A program made the translations under genes and the position numbers. This document shows, piece by piece, positions 1 through 10,526 of a DNA stretch of 64,000 nt; position 1 is the first letter of the stretch, and each line of letters starts with the position of its first letter. This DNA comes from Selaginella tamariscina. Taxonomy: Eukaryota > Streptophyta > Lycopodiopsida > Selaginellales > Selaginellaceae. The stretch covers positions 1 to 64,000 of the forward strand of contig PUQB01000457.1 of assembly GCA_003024785.1 (NCBI GenBank), given 5' to 3'. The notes under the pieces were generated by a model that was given only the letters and a program-made list of their open reading frames with translations, searched no databases and was not told the DNA's origin.

Positions 1-14
1 GTATTATTTTGCAG

Positions 15-3000
15 AAGGACGATTTAATTAAACAAGGAGATCGAGTCATTAGTATGGAGTCGTCGTCAAATTCTGGGTAAGAATTAAAATAAAATCTGTT
101 ATACTCGGATATGCTTGAATTAATCATTTTTGTATTCAGATGTGGAATTGAGGTGACATTAAAGACGAGAGCAGGAGAAGAGATGGGCAGGGGGATTCTG
201 GAATCAACTTGGCCATATTTAAACTAAACGGGAAGCGCATTGGAACAACCATGGTTGCTGTCAAACTAACCTCTGTCACATCGCATGGACAAGCAAAACA
301 ATGGAAAGTGGGTGTGCTAGTCAAGCATCCGAAAGCATGCTGTGAACCCAGATTGAACGATGCTCGACACATATGCCTTGTTCCATCCAATGTCACGTTC
401 TCGGATCCAGAGGTCGCCAGTTACAACATTAATTTCGGGTGGTTTTGTCGACTTGTGGATAATGACGTTCACGTGTTCACTAATGATGTTGACCGTGGAG
501 TTCTTCTTCAACTCAACGAAAGCCCATCTATGGAGGGGATCCACTGGATGTCTACTTCGAAGATCTTCAGACTCATCGAGTAGGTGTATTGTCAGGAGAT
601 ATTGCTTCACAATACAGAAAATCCACAAGTGGAGCAATCGTCCCTCTTCACATTGAAGAAGAACACACGACATCATAAGGAGATTGAGAGGGTGGCTTGG
701 TCTCAGGTTTTTACAGATCACGTTCAATTTGCTTAGCAAATTTCGGGAGCTGGAAGAGTGTGCCGAGAACATTAGAACAGCATCAATCGGGGATCACACA
801 TGTTGATTCGGATCGTAGAAGAAAATCATTATCGTTTTGTCAGCTGCACCTGTGGCGTCCCATGCTGCAATAAGCCACAAGGAAATGATGTTGGATGATA
901 GGATTTACGAGTGTAGGGTTAAGTATTGCAGCGTCAACCCAAACTTCAATTACAGGCCACTCAATCAGGAACGTGTAGCTGAGCTCATGGAGAAGATGAA
1001 GGACGACAATTCTTACACCGTTCCACATAATGCTGTTTTGTGCGCATACTAGAGAACAAAGGCGCTGACAAAGTGTGGATCACAACACCGGAACAAATGA
1101 GGAAGGTTCAGACGGAGAATAGAAAATCAGTTAAGTACTACATCATTAGTGGCCAGCACACAATAACGGCAGCCCAACGACTTCTCGACGAACACAACAA
1201 AGGAACGATGGCAACAAAACTTTCCGAGCATACCCGTGAGAAGCTGACGAAAAGATCGGCGTTTTTAGCGAAGCCGAATCTCACAATCGAGCAGTACCAT
1301 AAGTTATCGGCGGAATGGGACGCTGCAGACACCAACCACTACAACAGCAAAATATGGGAGAAGTTCAAACACACGCGAGCCGTGTGGGAATCTCTTCAGC
1401 GACCACAAAGAGCTACCGCAGGGAATACACAATCTGCGGACTACCGGGTAAGCAAATTGTTTGGGCGGGATTTATCTCGCCGGTATATTAATCTGTCTTT
1501 TTTCTCAGAGAGTTGAAGAAATTAGCAGTTGATTTTGCCCAGGTGGGCGGGAAGGAAACATCCTTTTTGATGATGTTGATTTCTTGTCCCGAGGATAGGA
1601 TCTTTGCAAATGGTTGGGGATTATGGAATCCTTTGCAAAAGGAACACTGAAGAAGAAGCAGACAAGTGAAGTGGAGCCCTCAGAGAAGTCTGCAAAGAAA
1701 CCCAGTAAGACGCCGAAGGCTAAGTCTGTTCAATCTATAAAGGATGTAGACAACGATTTCAAGCTCACATGGTTGAAGCCTTTAAATGGAACAACGATGG
1801 AGGAGATGGAAGTCTTGGCTGATTTGGTGATTGATGGCAAATTACAGATTAACAACAGCAGCCCACCTCTCCTTTTCATCTCAAGGCAATGGAGTTGAAG
1901 ACGGTCAGGCACTTCAAGGAGTGGTTGGGAATACACTGCCACAAACTGGGTTGGATTTCGGCTTCAACATACGAAGAGGTCAGCAAATATTTGCATGTGA
2001 CAAAATGATATGCTTGTCGAATGGGTGAATCAATCGGAAGATCTGGGCAAGAATCTATTGCACGCCAACGCCAAAAGGAGAACATTGCGATGACGCCTTC
2101 TCTTATGGCAGTCCTTCAGCAGCGGAGAACCGAGTTGAACCTTATAAAGGAGGATGCTACGAATCACGACAAGCCCTACAGATGTTTGTTGTTGGATTCG
2201 GAGACTTTATGGGGTACATCACTGCTTGTAGGAAACCGTTTCAATTGTTCGTGATGGATCGGCGGGTGTAAAAAATCCTTCGACAGACAGGACACTAGAG
2301 GATTTGGTGGAGAAACTTAGCCGTGCAAGCATGTACAAAGAAGGTATTTATTATTGAATTCATACTTGCACTCTTGACTGATATCTACGTTTTCAGGTAT
2401 TTATTTCTTGATTCTTGCTCATGTCACCGATACCTTTGCCTTCTCCTTTGCCAAGAGGAATAAACATCGTTGGACAGGATTTTATATGAATGATGCTGAT
2501 CCGAAGTGCATTGATTCGGTTGTTCACTTGGTTGTTAGGAATGCGCCAAACAGTTTCAAACTTCCAAATGACTGGCCAGGCATCTGTTTGCACTCCAACG
2601 GCCCTGAACCTCCATCCGATACACCGATAGGTGAGAGTGACGTATTCGGCAATGTACGTTATCCAAACATCACAAGTCAAGCGGCACGGAGCATCGTCAA
2701 CTTGATCAGGGGTCCTCACAGTGATGCGTGGGTTTTTGACTACTGCACTAGGGGGTCCGTCTTGAAGGAGTGTTACCTTCGGCATACATGTGTATTTGCC
2801 GTTGAAAAGGATAAGACCATGGTTGAGGACCTGAACAAGTGGATAGATAGGTTCTCAACTGATACCCCAACGAATCCATAAAGGAGTATTTGAGAAAGTT
2901 CCCTCCGATAAGTGCGATAGCTCTGAAGACGAATCTGGTTCAATGTCGGAGTCTGAGGACGAACTTCAATCAGATATTAGACCGGAAGTTATCTCGAGGA

Positions 3001-3149
3001 GTACAGAACATTCGCACACTCCATTACCCATGGAAACATCAATAGAAGATACAGAAGATCTTGAACCATCTCACAAGCGGCTTAGACCTTCTTCGCCTCA
3101 CTCAGAAGGTAATAGCGAAGAAGAATTGTTAATGAAGTTCTTAGAGTGA
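15..3149 (+). CDS. ParB-like plus DNA-methylase-like protein gene, 5' incomplete, frameshifted
   Basis: The window opens in an intron; coding starts after the acceptor at about 14. Introns with GT-AG ends are visible at 77-139, 1448-1508 and 2344-2396 (63, 61 and 53 bp). The product is read in several frames. A ParB/sulfiredoxin-like segment lies near 1130-1190 (YYIISGQHTITAAQRLL, where GQH fits the family GxHR-type box). A Lys/Ser-rich linker lies near 1640-1740. The C-terminal half (2245-2881) looks like an N4/N6 DNA methylase: a segment LEDLVEKL..YFLILAHVTD, then AWVFDYCTRGSVLKE and VFAVEKDK near 2720-2820, placed like the DPFxGSGT and GIExD motifs of permuted methylases. The usual FxGxG is altered (CTRG), and I see no clear DPPY. 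An acidic tail ends at 3147-3149, with AATAAA at 3214. About eight frame changes prevent a single reading. Function is inferred from weak motifs. Confidence 0.5.
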
Positions 3150-3252
3150 CGAATAGTTGTAAATGAGTGTAACATAAGGCATTTTTGTATATTTCGTTTA
3201 TATTTGTACAGAAAATAAATTCTCAAGGATTAATGAAGCTTTTAGTTCAAAC

Positions 3253-4382
3253 ATGGGTCACACATTAACAAGGTAAATAATATACCTTGATAATTTTAAG
3301 GTCAGCTAATTATCATTTTGCAGATGTAATGAAACAATTGAGAACATGGATTTTCAGCATTGGCATGAGGTAAGAGAGGGGTTTGGCGACAATTTCTTGT
3401 GCCACATGTCAGAATGACAGAGTTCATGCAGGAAATGGATAATAATGCAGCTCAAAACATCGTTACCATGGGGGCCACTTCAGTTTTTTCATCATCATTT
3501 TTATTGGCTTCAGTTCCGAAATCAATTTCTTCAGCGCATGCAATATCTGAATCTTGTAAGGATGATGTACAATTAAATGATGAAGGGATAGGCAACGAGA
3601 TAGTGCAACGGATAAATGTGAAAGGGAGCAAACAAGTGATTTGCAAAGTATTCAAGAGGCAACGCATGTTACTCATGGCCATATTGTGTTGTTGGATGTC
3701 AATGGTGTTCTGCTTCATCGACAAAGGCCCGAGGATAGGAAAAAAGAAATCAAACAAGGAGATTTCATTCCTTGTCATGGTAAATTTCGATATGATATTA
3801 TTTTTCGTCCAGGGTTGGATCGTCTCTTTCAAAAGCTTAAGGAGATGGGTGCGCTTGTGGGGATTTGGTCATGCATGCAGATTCATAACTTAACACCGCT
3901 GTTGAATTTGCTTAAGAAACATTGTAGTGTTGCAGAAGAGGTGATTCGTAAAGATTGGATTTTTGACCAGCGAATATGTTATAAACCTCTCGAATTTCAC
4001 AATATAAGAAAGGAAAGCAAGCCGTACTTCTTCAAGAATGAAAGAATAATTGGGACTCATGGGGAGATCAGTCGCTTAAGGATAATGAAGAACGCACAGA
4101 TGTTAGTGGTAGACGACTCTCCTCAGAAGGCTATGCTCAACCAAAACATTGCTTGTATTCATCCAATCACTTTCGATCCATATTCTGATATGATATTATG
4201 GATGAGCTAGTGAACTACTTGGATACGTGCCTCAGAAAGAAGAATCTCGAAAATTTTTGTGAGCAGTATCCACCGTATCAACATTTCCTGAAGCTTTTCT
4301 TTCTCGTGATTTTGAATTTTATAAAATGAAGGATAGCAACCGGGCGCTTTATAATATTATTCTTAAGGAACGTCATTTTTAG
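3253..4382 (+). CDS. FCP1/NLI-interacting-factor-like HAD protein, frameshifted
   Basis: The chosen ATG at 3253 opens a 20-bp exon. Introns 3273-3323 and 3370-3431 have GT-AG ends (51 and 62 bp) and keep one frame. The HAD core is at 3641-4210: motif I VLLDVNGVLLHR near 3685-3720, then YDIIFRPGLDRLFQKLKE, then VGIWSCMQ, and near the end LVVDDSPQKA near 4105-4135. This order is that of FCP1/SCP/TIM50-like phosphatase domains. Motif I has Asn where active CTD phosphatases have the second Asp (DxDxT/V). As far as I recall, DLNG-type variants are known in plant members of the family, so the domain may be inactive or altered. Frame changes near 3628 (AAAGGG), 4196 and 4292 must be crossed to reach the best C-terminus, which ends ILKERHF. 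It starts about 100 bp after the previous gene, on the same strand. Confidence 0.65.
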
Positions 4383-4392
4383 ATGAGCCTTT

Positions 4393-4586
4393 ATGCAGAC
4401 CTCTTTTACATCTTATGTATTAACAAGGATGGCAACTCCCAATTGCATTCGTGAGAGTGTTAGGTGGTGGCAACAACATCAAGATATTGACCAAAATGAT
4501 TTGATTAATCCGGAGAGTGATGATTTAGACAAAATGAGGAGATTTTTCTGTATGGTTAGGAAGAAAGTATTTATAAATAATAAAAT
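4393..4586 (+). CDS. Unrecognised coding-like fragment cut by repeat A
   Basis: An open frame begins at 4393 (contains RESVRWWQQHQDID and a DKMRRFFCMVRKKVF segment) and runs into the repeat beginning at 4587, where the coding look stops. It follows the HAD-like gene by 10 bp and has similar base composition. I do not recognise it. It may be the first exon of a gene truncated by the repeat. Confidence 0.3.
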
Positions 4587-6424
4587 TGTCAGAGTTTTAA
4601 CCCAAAGGGCCAACACGTGGCAACACGTGGCTGCCAGGTGGCCATTCGGCGTCATCACCATGTGTGAGCAACGCTAAGTTCCCCAGAACAACCCCAACGA
4701 CCCCTAGGGTTAGACTCTAATGCCCAAGTGGACAAGAGACTTAGGGTTTAGCCTAAGTCTCCCTAGAATGTCTGCCCCCAGAACCCTTGAGGGATAACCC
4801 TAGTTGACTTAGGGTTTAGCCTAAGTCTCCCTAGTGTCTACCCCAAAACCCTTGAGGGATAACCCTAGTTGACTTAGGGTCTTGCCCTAGAAGACCTAGA
4901 CAGGCTCATGCCCTAACCCCCATCAAGGAGACGTGTGTTCCACACACATACCCCCGTGACAGAGCTAAGGCATTGTCACTTACCCCTTGAGGAATCACCC
5001 TCATCCGGGAGTACAACCCCTTTAGGGCGACAAGGGGTACCCTAACCACGACTAACCCCTAAGGGTTTGAGTGGCCAAGTTACACCCTAGACCTAGGGCT
5101 AGTACTTAGTGAGGACACGAGTGTGCGCCGTAGGTGAACACGAGTGTTCTGCTAAGCAAACTCCCTAAGGCTAGGTTTGGGATAACCCTAAGCACATGAC
5201 CTTGCGAGTGCCTTACGAAAGGGCTTCTGCTAATGAGCTTAGGTTGTTCAACCCCTGGATTCTAAGGAGAACACTCCCCTAGCCAAGTGTGCCAAAGCAC
5301 ACCTAGTTACGAGACCTAACCTCCCTCGAGCGGATGCCCAAGGCTTATCACCCTAGTGCAAGCACAAGCATGCATGTTTGCTAGAGTATCCAACCCCTTA
5401 GCGACAAGCCCATGACATAACCCCAAAGGGCGTGCCTCGGGCGTTGTACCATGTGACGTTTAGCCCAGTGACATCCCCATGTGACACTGCCTTCCAAGAT
5501 GTGAGCTATCATGCCATAGCCCTTAGATTCAAGAGTTGCACCAAGTACCACAAACGTGGTTCCTAAATGCCAACTCTAGAACCCCTCAATGAACCCTCAG
5601 AAACTAGGTAACGTGAACCTGTCAAACAAGATCCCACGCCCACAGTTGGACAAGGACACGGATGTGCCTTGCTTGGCCGTGAGTGCTACACCTAGCTTGA
5701 TGTGGAGGAGGAGGCTGGAGACAAGCCTCAACCTCTGCCTCTTGGAACGTGCATCCCGACAAGACCTCCCAGGCATGGATTCGCCAACGTTAAGGGTAAG
5801 CTACCCCGAAGGTGGGACGTACCCTGGCATCTGGAAGTTAGGGCGGCACAAACAGAGGGTTGTACCTTAATGACACAAGCTGAAGCTTGCACCGGCAGAA
5901 GAGCAACGAACTCATTCATGAACCCAGGAGCTCTCCTACGTATACTCTACCTTATTTATGTGACGGAGCCCCCCCCCCTTCTTTTCCTGTTTGTATTAGT
6001 GGGCTGGCACTGAATTCTAGCCCCTTAGATAAATTAGCCAATATGAGCTTATAACTCACCCTTACTCCTACCCCTAAACCCTACCCAAGGGGGTGGGGGT
6101 TTTAGGGCGTGGGTTAGGGCAACCCTAGGGTTAGGTCAACCCTAGGGGTGTTCTTAACCCTACTTAACATGCCGAACTCATCTGCAAAGACCAATCAGCC
6201 TATTCGGGACGTCGAAATTGGGGTGGGTTTCTAGAAGGTAAGTTCTAGCTTCGCTTAGAGTTTCCTGCAAATACCTAATGACACCCGGCCGGACCATCAC
6301 CAGATACCCAAATGCACTAAGCGGGCCTGTTTCCTACTACATCTAGGGTCCATCAACATAGTACAGTAGGTAACAACAGTCAACGTCCAAAGTAAAGGGT
6401 CGAGTCATAGTAAAAACTATGACA
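4587..6424. repeat. Family A repeat, copy 1 (probable solo LTR)
   Basis: It starts TGTCAGAGTTTTAA and ends with TAAAAACTATGACA. The outer 14 bases form an imperfect inverted repeat. Near-identical sequence recurs at 40387-42115 and at 45156-46651 plus 56279-56460, with the same ends. The body is rich in CCCTAAG/CTAGGG words and has no coding capacity. Flanks AAAAT and AATTA do not match, so no target duplication is seen. At copy 2 a purine-rich tract (on the minus strand) abuts the TGTCATAG end, which favours an LTR in minus orientation over a TIR transposon. Confidence 0.7.
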
Positions 6425-6426
6425 AA

Positions 6427-6652
6427 TTAACATGTTGATAAGGAAATGATTTCATTTGTAATTTGTTTGATAGTATTTCTTCATTATTGTAAACTATTTT
6501 TAGAATAATATGAATATTCTAAGATAGTTTAGGAATATTCCTTACTAAGTAAGGTTATTGAAGGATTAATTAATTAATTAATTAATATTTAAGGCTTAAT
6601 TACATATTAATTAAATGATTAATTAATAATTAAAACTTAAGTATTAATTAGT
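6427..6652 (+). repeat. AT-rich direct repeat F, copy 1
   Basis: About 226 bp beginning TTAACATGTTGATAAG and ending in repeated ATTAATTA words. It recurs in the same orientation at 14114-14343, so the two copies bracket the rearranged chromovirus block between them. It contains several GAATATTC palindromes. Origin unknown. Confidence 0.8.
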
Positions 6653-6661
6653 AATTAGTAA

Positions 6662-6989
6662 TTGGAGTTGTGAGCATAAAAGCTCCGACCTAAATGTTGT
6701 ACAATTAGTTACTATCAACACCAGTCTTATTACAATCAATCTCGTATTGTCTTGTTCCTGTCTTGTTTCCTGTCTGTTCCTGTCTCGCTCCTGTTTCCTG
6801 TCCTGCTCCTGGATCCTGTCCTGCTTCTGTCTTGTTCATGGATCTTGTCCTGCGCTTTCCTGTCTTGCTCCTAGATCCGTCCTGTTTCCTATTCCTAGTT
6901 CCTGTCCTACTCTCGGTCCTGTTCCTGAGTCAAGCCTTCCTGTCCTTGAAATCCTGTTCTTTTCCTGGTTCCTGGATCGTGGCTTGACA
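6662..6989 (+). mobile_element. Chromovirus B3 5' LTR, upstream part missing
   Basis: The segment from GGAGTTGTGAGCATAAAAG to GTGGCTTGACA matches the downstream part of the family B LTRs (reverse complement at 46652-47122, 55809-56273 and 11511-12102; same strand at 60552-61116). The first part of U3, with its TATCCTGTAGG repeats, is absent and repeat F abuts instead. The U5 part is a run of CCTGTCCTG/TTCCTG words. Confidence 0.85.
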
Positions 6990-7004
6990 GTTTGATAGTA
7001 ACTA
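6676..7004 (+). promoter_or_regulatory. TATA box, predicted transcript start and self-priming PBS of B3
   Basis: An ATAAAA box lies at 6676-6681. TAGTTACTATCAA at 6706-6718 is about 30 bp downstream, the expected distance to a transcript start. Two bases after the LTR end, 6992-7004 reads TTGATAGTAACTA, the exact 13-nt reverse complement. No TGG-type tRNA primer site follows the LTR. This arrangement is what self-primed elements (Tf1, sushi) use; the mechanism is inferred, the complementarity is seen. Confidence 0.7.
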
Positions 7005-7083
7005 CTTCATAGTTCTCCGTTTTTTCCAGCTACCTTTTTCTTGATTCTTTTCCTTCATTTCCCTCCTTTTTCTTTCCTAGATC

Positions 7084-8030
7084 ATGGCTGATTTTGAGCG
7101 CTTTTCAACGCGAGCACCAAATGTTACTTCATGAGCTGGCCACCTTGCGCCAAGTGGTCACCGACCTGCAAGGTTCCACCACTGCGGCACATGCAGCTGC
7201 TGATGCATCCTCCAAGGCTACTGCACAGGCTTTCTCCTAGGCATCGGTGGTTCCCTCTTCATCAAATTTTTCTTCGGAGCCGAAGGTTAGCATGCCAGAG
7301 AAGTTCAGTGGCAATTGTGCTGATTTCCAAGGTTTCCTGAATCAGATCCGGCTCTTGATCCGTATGCAACCACGGCGCTACTCAACTGATGCTCAAAGGT
7401 GGGTCTTTTGGCATCCTTACTAAGTGGATCTCCACGGGCTTGGGTTGCCCCTTTGCTGGAGCGTGACGACCCATTGATGGAAGACTTCGAAGGTTTCGTG
7501 GCTGCCTTTGAAGCCTGTTTTGGAGATCCTGATAAGTACCGTTTTGCATGCACGAAGTTACGGAAGCTCACTCAAGGATCCCGACCAGCTTCCGTCTATG
7601 CATCCGAATTTCAGCAACTTTGCACGAACATTCCATGGACGAGATTGCATTGATCAAACACTTCCGTTTTGGGTTGAGGGATGACGTGAAGGACCTTCTC
7701 CTTACGTTATCGGATGCCCAAACATTGGCGGAGATCATGCAACAAGCTGTTTGTTGCGACAACCGTTTGTTCGAGCGTCGTCAGGAAAGATCCCGTCAGC
7801 AGTTCCTGCAAACCAATCCTGCAGCTGTGATACATGTTCTTGCACCACCTTCTGGAGTAGTTCCTATGGAGGTTGAGAAATCCAAGCGTGGCTCTCTTTC
7901 CGCTGCTGAGAAGCAACGTCGTCGCAGTGAGAACCTGTGCTTGTTTGTGGTGGAGCAGGACACAAGGTGGCGGATTGTCCTATTAAAGCCAGGAACTTCA
8001 AGACGCGTGAAGTTGAAGCTGAAGTTCAGT
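7084..8030 (+). pseudogene. Chromovirus B3 gag, broken
   Basis: The gag leader starts at ATG 7084 but shifts frame within 50 bp. Recognisable pieces are the coiled N-terminal segment (HELATLRQVVTDLQ), a capsid-like region (WVAPLLERDDPLMEDFEGFV, then FACTKLRKLTQGSRPASVYA), and a zinc knuckle near 7935-7985 (CGGAGHKVADC, in a shifted frame). The order is that of Ty3/gypsy Gag. Stops and frame changes at several points make it non-functional as read. Parallel gag remains are at 51071-51796 and 13771-14113. Confidence 0.75.
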
Positions 8031-8530
8031 CAGAGAAAACTCCAATGTCCACTTCATCTAGGAGCCGCAAAGTTGGACGTAGGTGCAGGCTCCATTGGTG
8101 CTGCTCATACCATCCCATCACTTAAGTTTCCTGTACACATTCATCTTAATAATTGAGAGCTCATGGAGTTTGCCTTGTTAGACACTGGTGCAAATGCATG
8201 CTTCAATGGATGACACGTTTGCAACTCAACATGGCATTTCGGTGGTGAAGTTGAAGCGTGCAATTCCTGTAGAGGTGGCCGATGGGCGTTTGATTGCTTC
8301 TAGTGCAGTTACCCATGCTACCGAACCTCTCTCCTGCAGTTATGGCACATTCAACTGTTCAATTTCCTTCAACTTGATTAAACTCGGTCGACTCCCATCA
8401 TTTTGGGCATGCCATGGTTCGTTGTTGCAAATCCGCAGATCGACTGGAGGTCTAGGACACTCACGTTTTCCTCTCCGACAGCTAGGATCAATCCTGTACC
8501 TTCCTGTGTGCAAGATACATCCTTAGTATT
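8031..8530 (+). pseudogene. Chromovirus B3 aspartic protease
   Basis: The retropepsin segment ALLDTGANACF lies at about 8172-8205, followed by VKLKRAIPVEVADGR. A one-base break and a stop (TGA at 8153) separate it from its upstream strand. The downstream FNCSISFNLIK and LPSFWACHG segments match the same region of B1 on the opposite strand near 50600-50900. Confidence 0.7.
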
Positions 8531-9140
8531 TGAAGCGGTACAAGCTACAAGATTGACCGGCCTGTTCCTGTACCAGTGTTGAAGACTCCTCTTCGACAGG
8601 ATTCACCTTATATCAGTTCCTCAGCACATCCGCAGGCTCTCTCCACTCCTGTAAGTTTGCGGTGTCCTGTACAGGGTTCTTCTAATCCTGTATCAGTGTT
8701 GAAGGTTCCTCCTCAACAGGATCCACCTCCTGTTGATTCGTCAGCACATTCGCAGGCTTCCCACTCCTGCGCAACCACGGACTCCTGTACATGATTCTTC
8801 TAATCCTGTACACTCATCAACACCCACACAGGTTTTTTCCAATCCTGCCTCTTTCTGTTACCCTGCTTCTGTTCCACCCCCCAAGATCCTTCCTCTTTTT
8901 CAGTCACAACTCCCTCCTTCTCCTCTCCGAGTTCTTACCACTACATGCATGAACTCGCCACTGATCCGGCTCCTTTCCACCTCTTTGCCTTTCAAGTAAC
9001 TCCTACGTCCTCTTCTACCTTTCCTGTATCCGACTTTCTATTTTTCAATCTCCTTCTCTCTCCTTCTCCTTCTCCTCCTTCTTCCCTACCATCCAAGTAT
9101 CACGCCTTTAAGGATTTTTTGACAAACACAAGGCTGTAGT
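8531..9140 (+). pseudogene. Pro/Ser-rich linker between protease and reverse transcriptase of B3
   Basis: A tandemly repeated low-complexity coding segment: motifs like VPPQQDPPPVDSSAHSQA recur about every 120 bp between 8570 and 8830, followed by a Pro/Ser/Phe-rich stretch to 9110. B1 has the same linker on the minus strand at 49960-50540. No enzymatic motif. It probably tethers protease and RT in the polyprotein. Confidence 0.6.
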
Positions 9141-9145
9141 TCTTC

Positions 9146-10168
9146 TTGTTCACAGGTCCTACAACTGCCCTATTGATCTTGCGGAAGGAAAGACTCCACC
9201 ATTCGGACCGATTTATGCATTGTCACCCACAGAGTTCGAGGTTCTTCGTCAGTACATCGAGACAACTTGGCATCCGGCTTCATTCGTCACTCAAAGTCCC
9301 CTGCAGGAGCGCCTATCTTCTTTATCAAGAAGAAGGATGGGAGTTTACGTTTGGTTGTGGACTACAGGGGTTTGAATCAAGTCACCATTCGGAATTGGTA
9401 CTCGTTGCCATTGATCCGGAACTTTTGATCGGCTGCGAGGAGGCAAAGGTGTTCACGAAGATCGACTTACGAGGGGCCTACAACCTTGTACGGATTCGTC
9501 CCGGTGATGAGTGGAAGACTGCCTTTCGTACAAGGTATGGACATTTTGAGTACACGGTAATGCCTTTCGGCCTTACCAATGCCCAACCGTGTTCCAACAT
9601 ATGGTGAACGACATCTTTCGTGACTTCTTGGACCAGTTTGTGGTGATCTACCTCGACGACATCTTGATTTTCTCCAAGACCAGGCGGCACATGACAAGCA
9701 TGTACGACTAGTTCTAGAGCGGCTTCATGAGCATGGCCTATACGCGAAGTTGGAGAAGTGCTTTTGCGATAGGGATTCGGTGGAGTTCTTGGGCTACATC
9801 GTCTCTCCTGCTGGCGTTTCCATGGACATGCACAAGGTGAAGACCATCGTGGAGTGGAGAGGCCCAAGTCGGTACGAGATGTACAATGTTTCCTTGGCTT
9901 TGCAAACTTCTACAGGCGGTTCATACAGGACTTCTCCAAGCGTGTACTTCCACTCACAGAACTCACCAAGCGCACAGGACTTTTCTCTTGGTCCGACAAG
10001 GCGGAACACGCGTTCACAACACTCAAGGACGTCTTCACGACAGCTCCGATTTTTAGCACATCTTGACCCTTCTCATCCTTTCTTCATTGAAGCAGATGCC
10101 TCGGATTTTGCAGTAGGATCCGTCCTATCGCAAGTTGGAGAGGACAAGTTGCTTCATCCTGTATTCTG
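9146..10168 (+). pseudogene. Chromovirus B3 reverse transcriptase and start of RNase H
   Basis: RT motifs are visible: [20 protein letters not shown] near 9451-9510, [15 protein letters not shown] near 9540-9590, and [13 protein letters not shown] near 9637-9676, with both catalytic regions retained. The connection region (FLGFANFYRRFIQDFSKRV) spans about 9885-9945 and RNase H begins near 10085 (EADASDFAVGSVLSQVGEDKLLHPV). A frameshift at about 9590 and a stop after the YLDD block interrupt it. The copy ends abruptly at about 10168, where an LTR tail in the other orientation is fused. Confidence 0.8.
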
Positions 10169-10526
10169 TATCAAGTCGTGACAGCACCTCCTCCCTAAAT
10201 CTGAGTTCTTACCACTACCATGCATGATGAAGAGGGAACCACCGATGCCTGGGAGAGAGCCTACGCAGCAGCCTTGGAGGATGCATCAGCAGCTACATGT
10301 GCCGCAGTGGTGGAACCTTGCAGGTCGGTGACCACTTGGCACAAGTGGCCAGCTCATGAAGTACATTTGGTGCTCACGTTGAAAGCGCTCAAAATCAGCC
10401 ATGATCTAGGAAAGAAAAAGGAGGGAAAAGAATCAAGAAAAAGGTAGCTGGAAAAACGAAGAGCTATGAAGTAGTTACTATCAAACTGTCAAGCCACGAT
10501 CCAGGAACCAGGAAAAGAACAGGATT
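10169..10526. mobile_element. Junction mosaic of B fragments (LTR tail, linker scrap, inverted gag start, PBS, LTR edge)
   Basis: Pieces in order: an LTR end in minus orientation to 10183 (GTATCAAGTCGTGACA), the complement of the polypurine tract at 10184-10198 (GCACCTCCTCCCTAA), a 25-bp plus-strand scrap of the linker (ACCACTACCATGCATGA), then gag N-terminus and leader on the minus strand (10229-10486) with its PBS complement, then the first 40 bp of an LTR at 10487-10526. This patchwork looks like template switching or multiple end joining. Confidence 0.65.

Noticed and set aside
4680-5100. Telomere-like CCCTAA words in family A
   Set aside because: They are scattered CCCTAAG/TTAGGG words in a unique repeat body, not a tandem telomeric array; the true array is at 18257-18319.
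4587-6424. Possible genes inside family A
   Set aside because: Open frames are short and not conserved in frame among the three copies.
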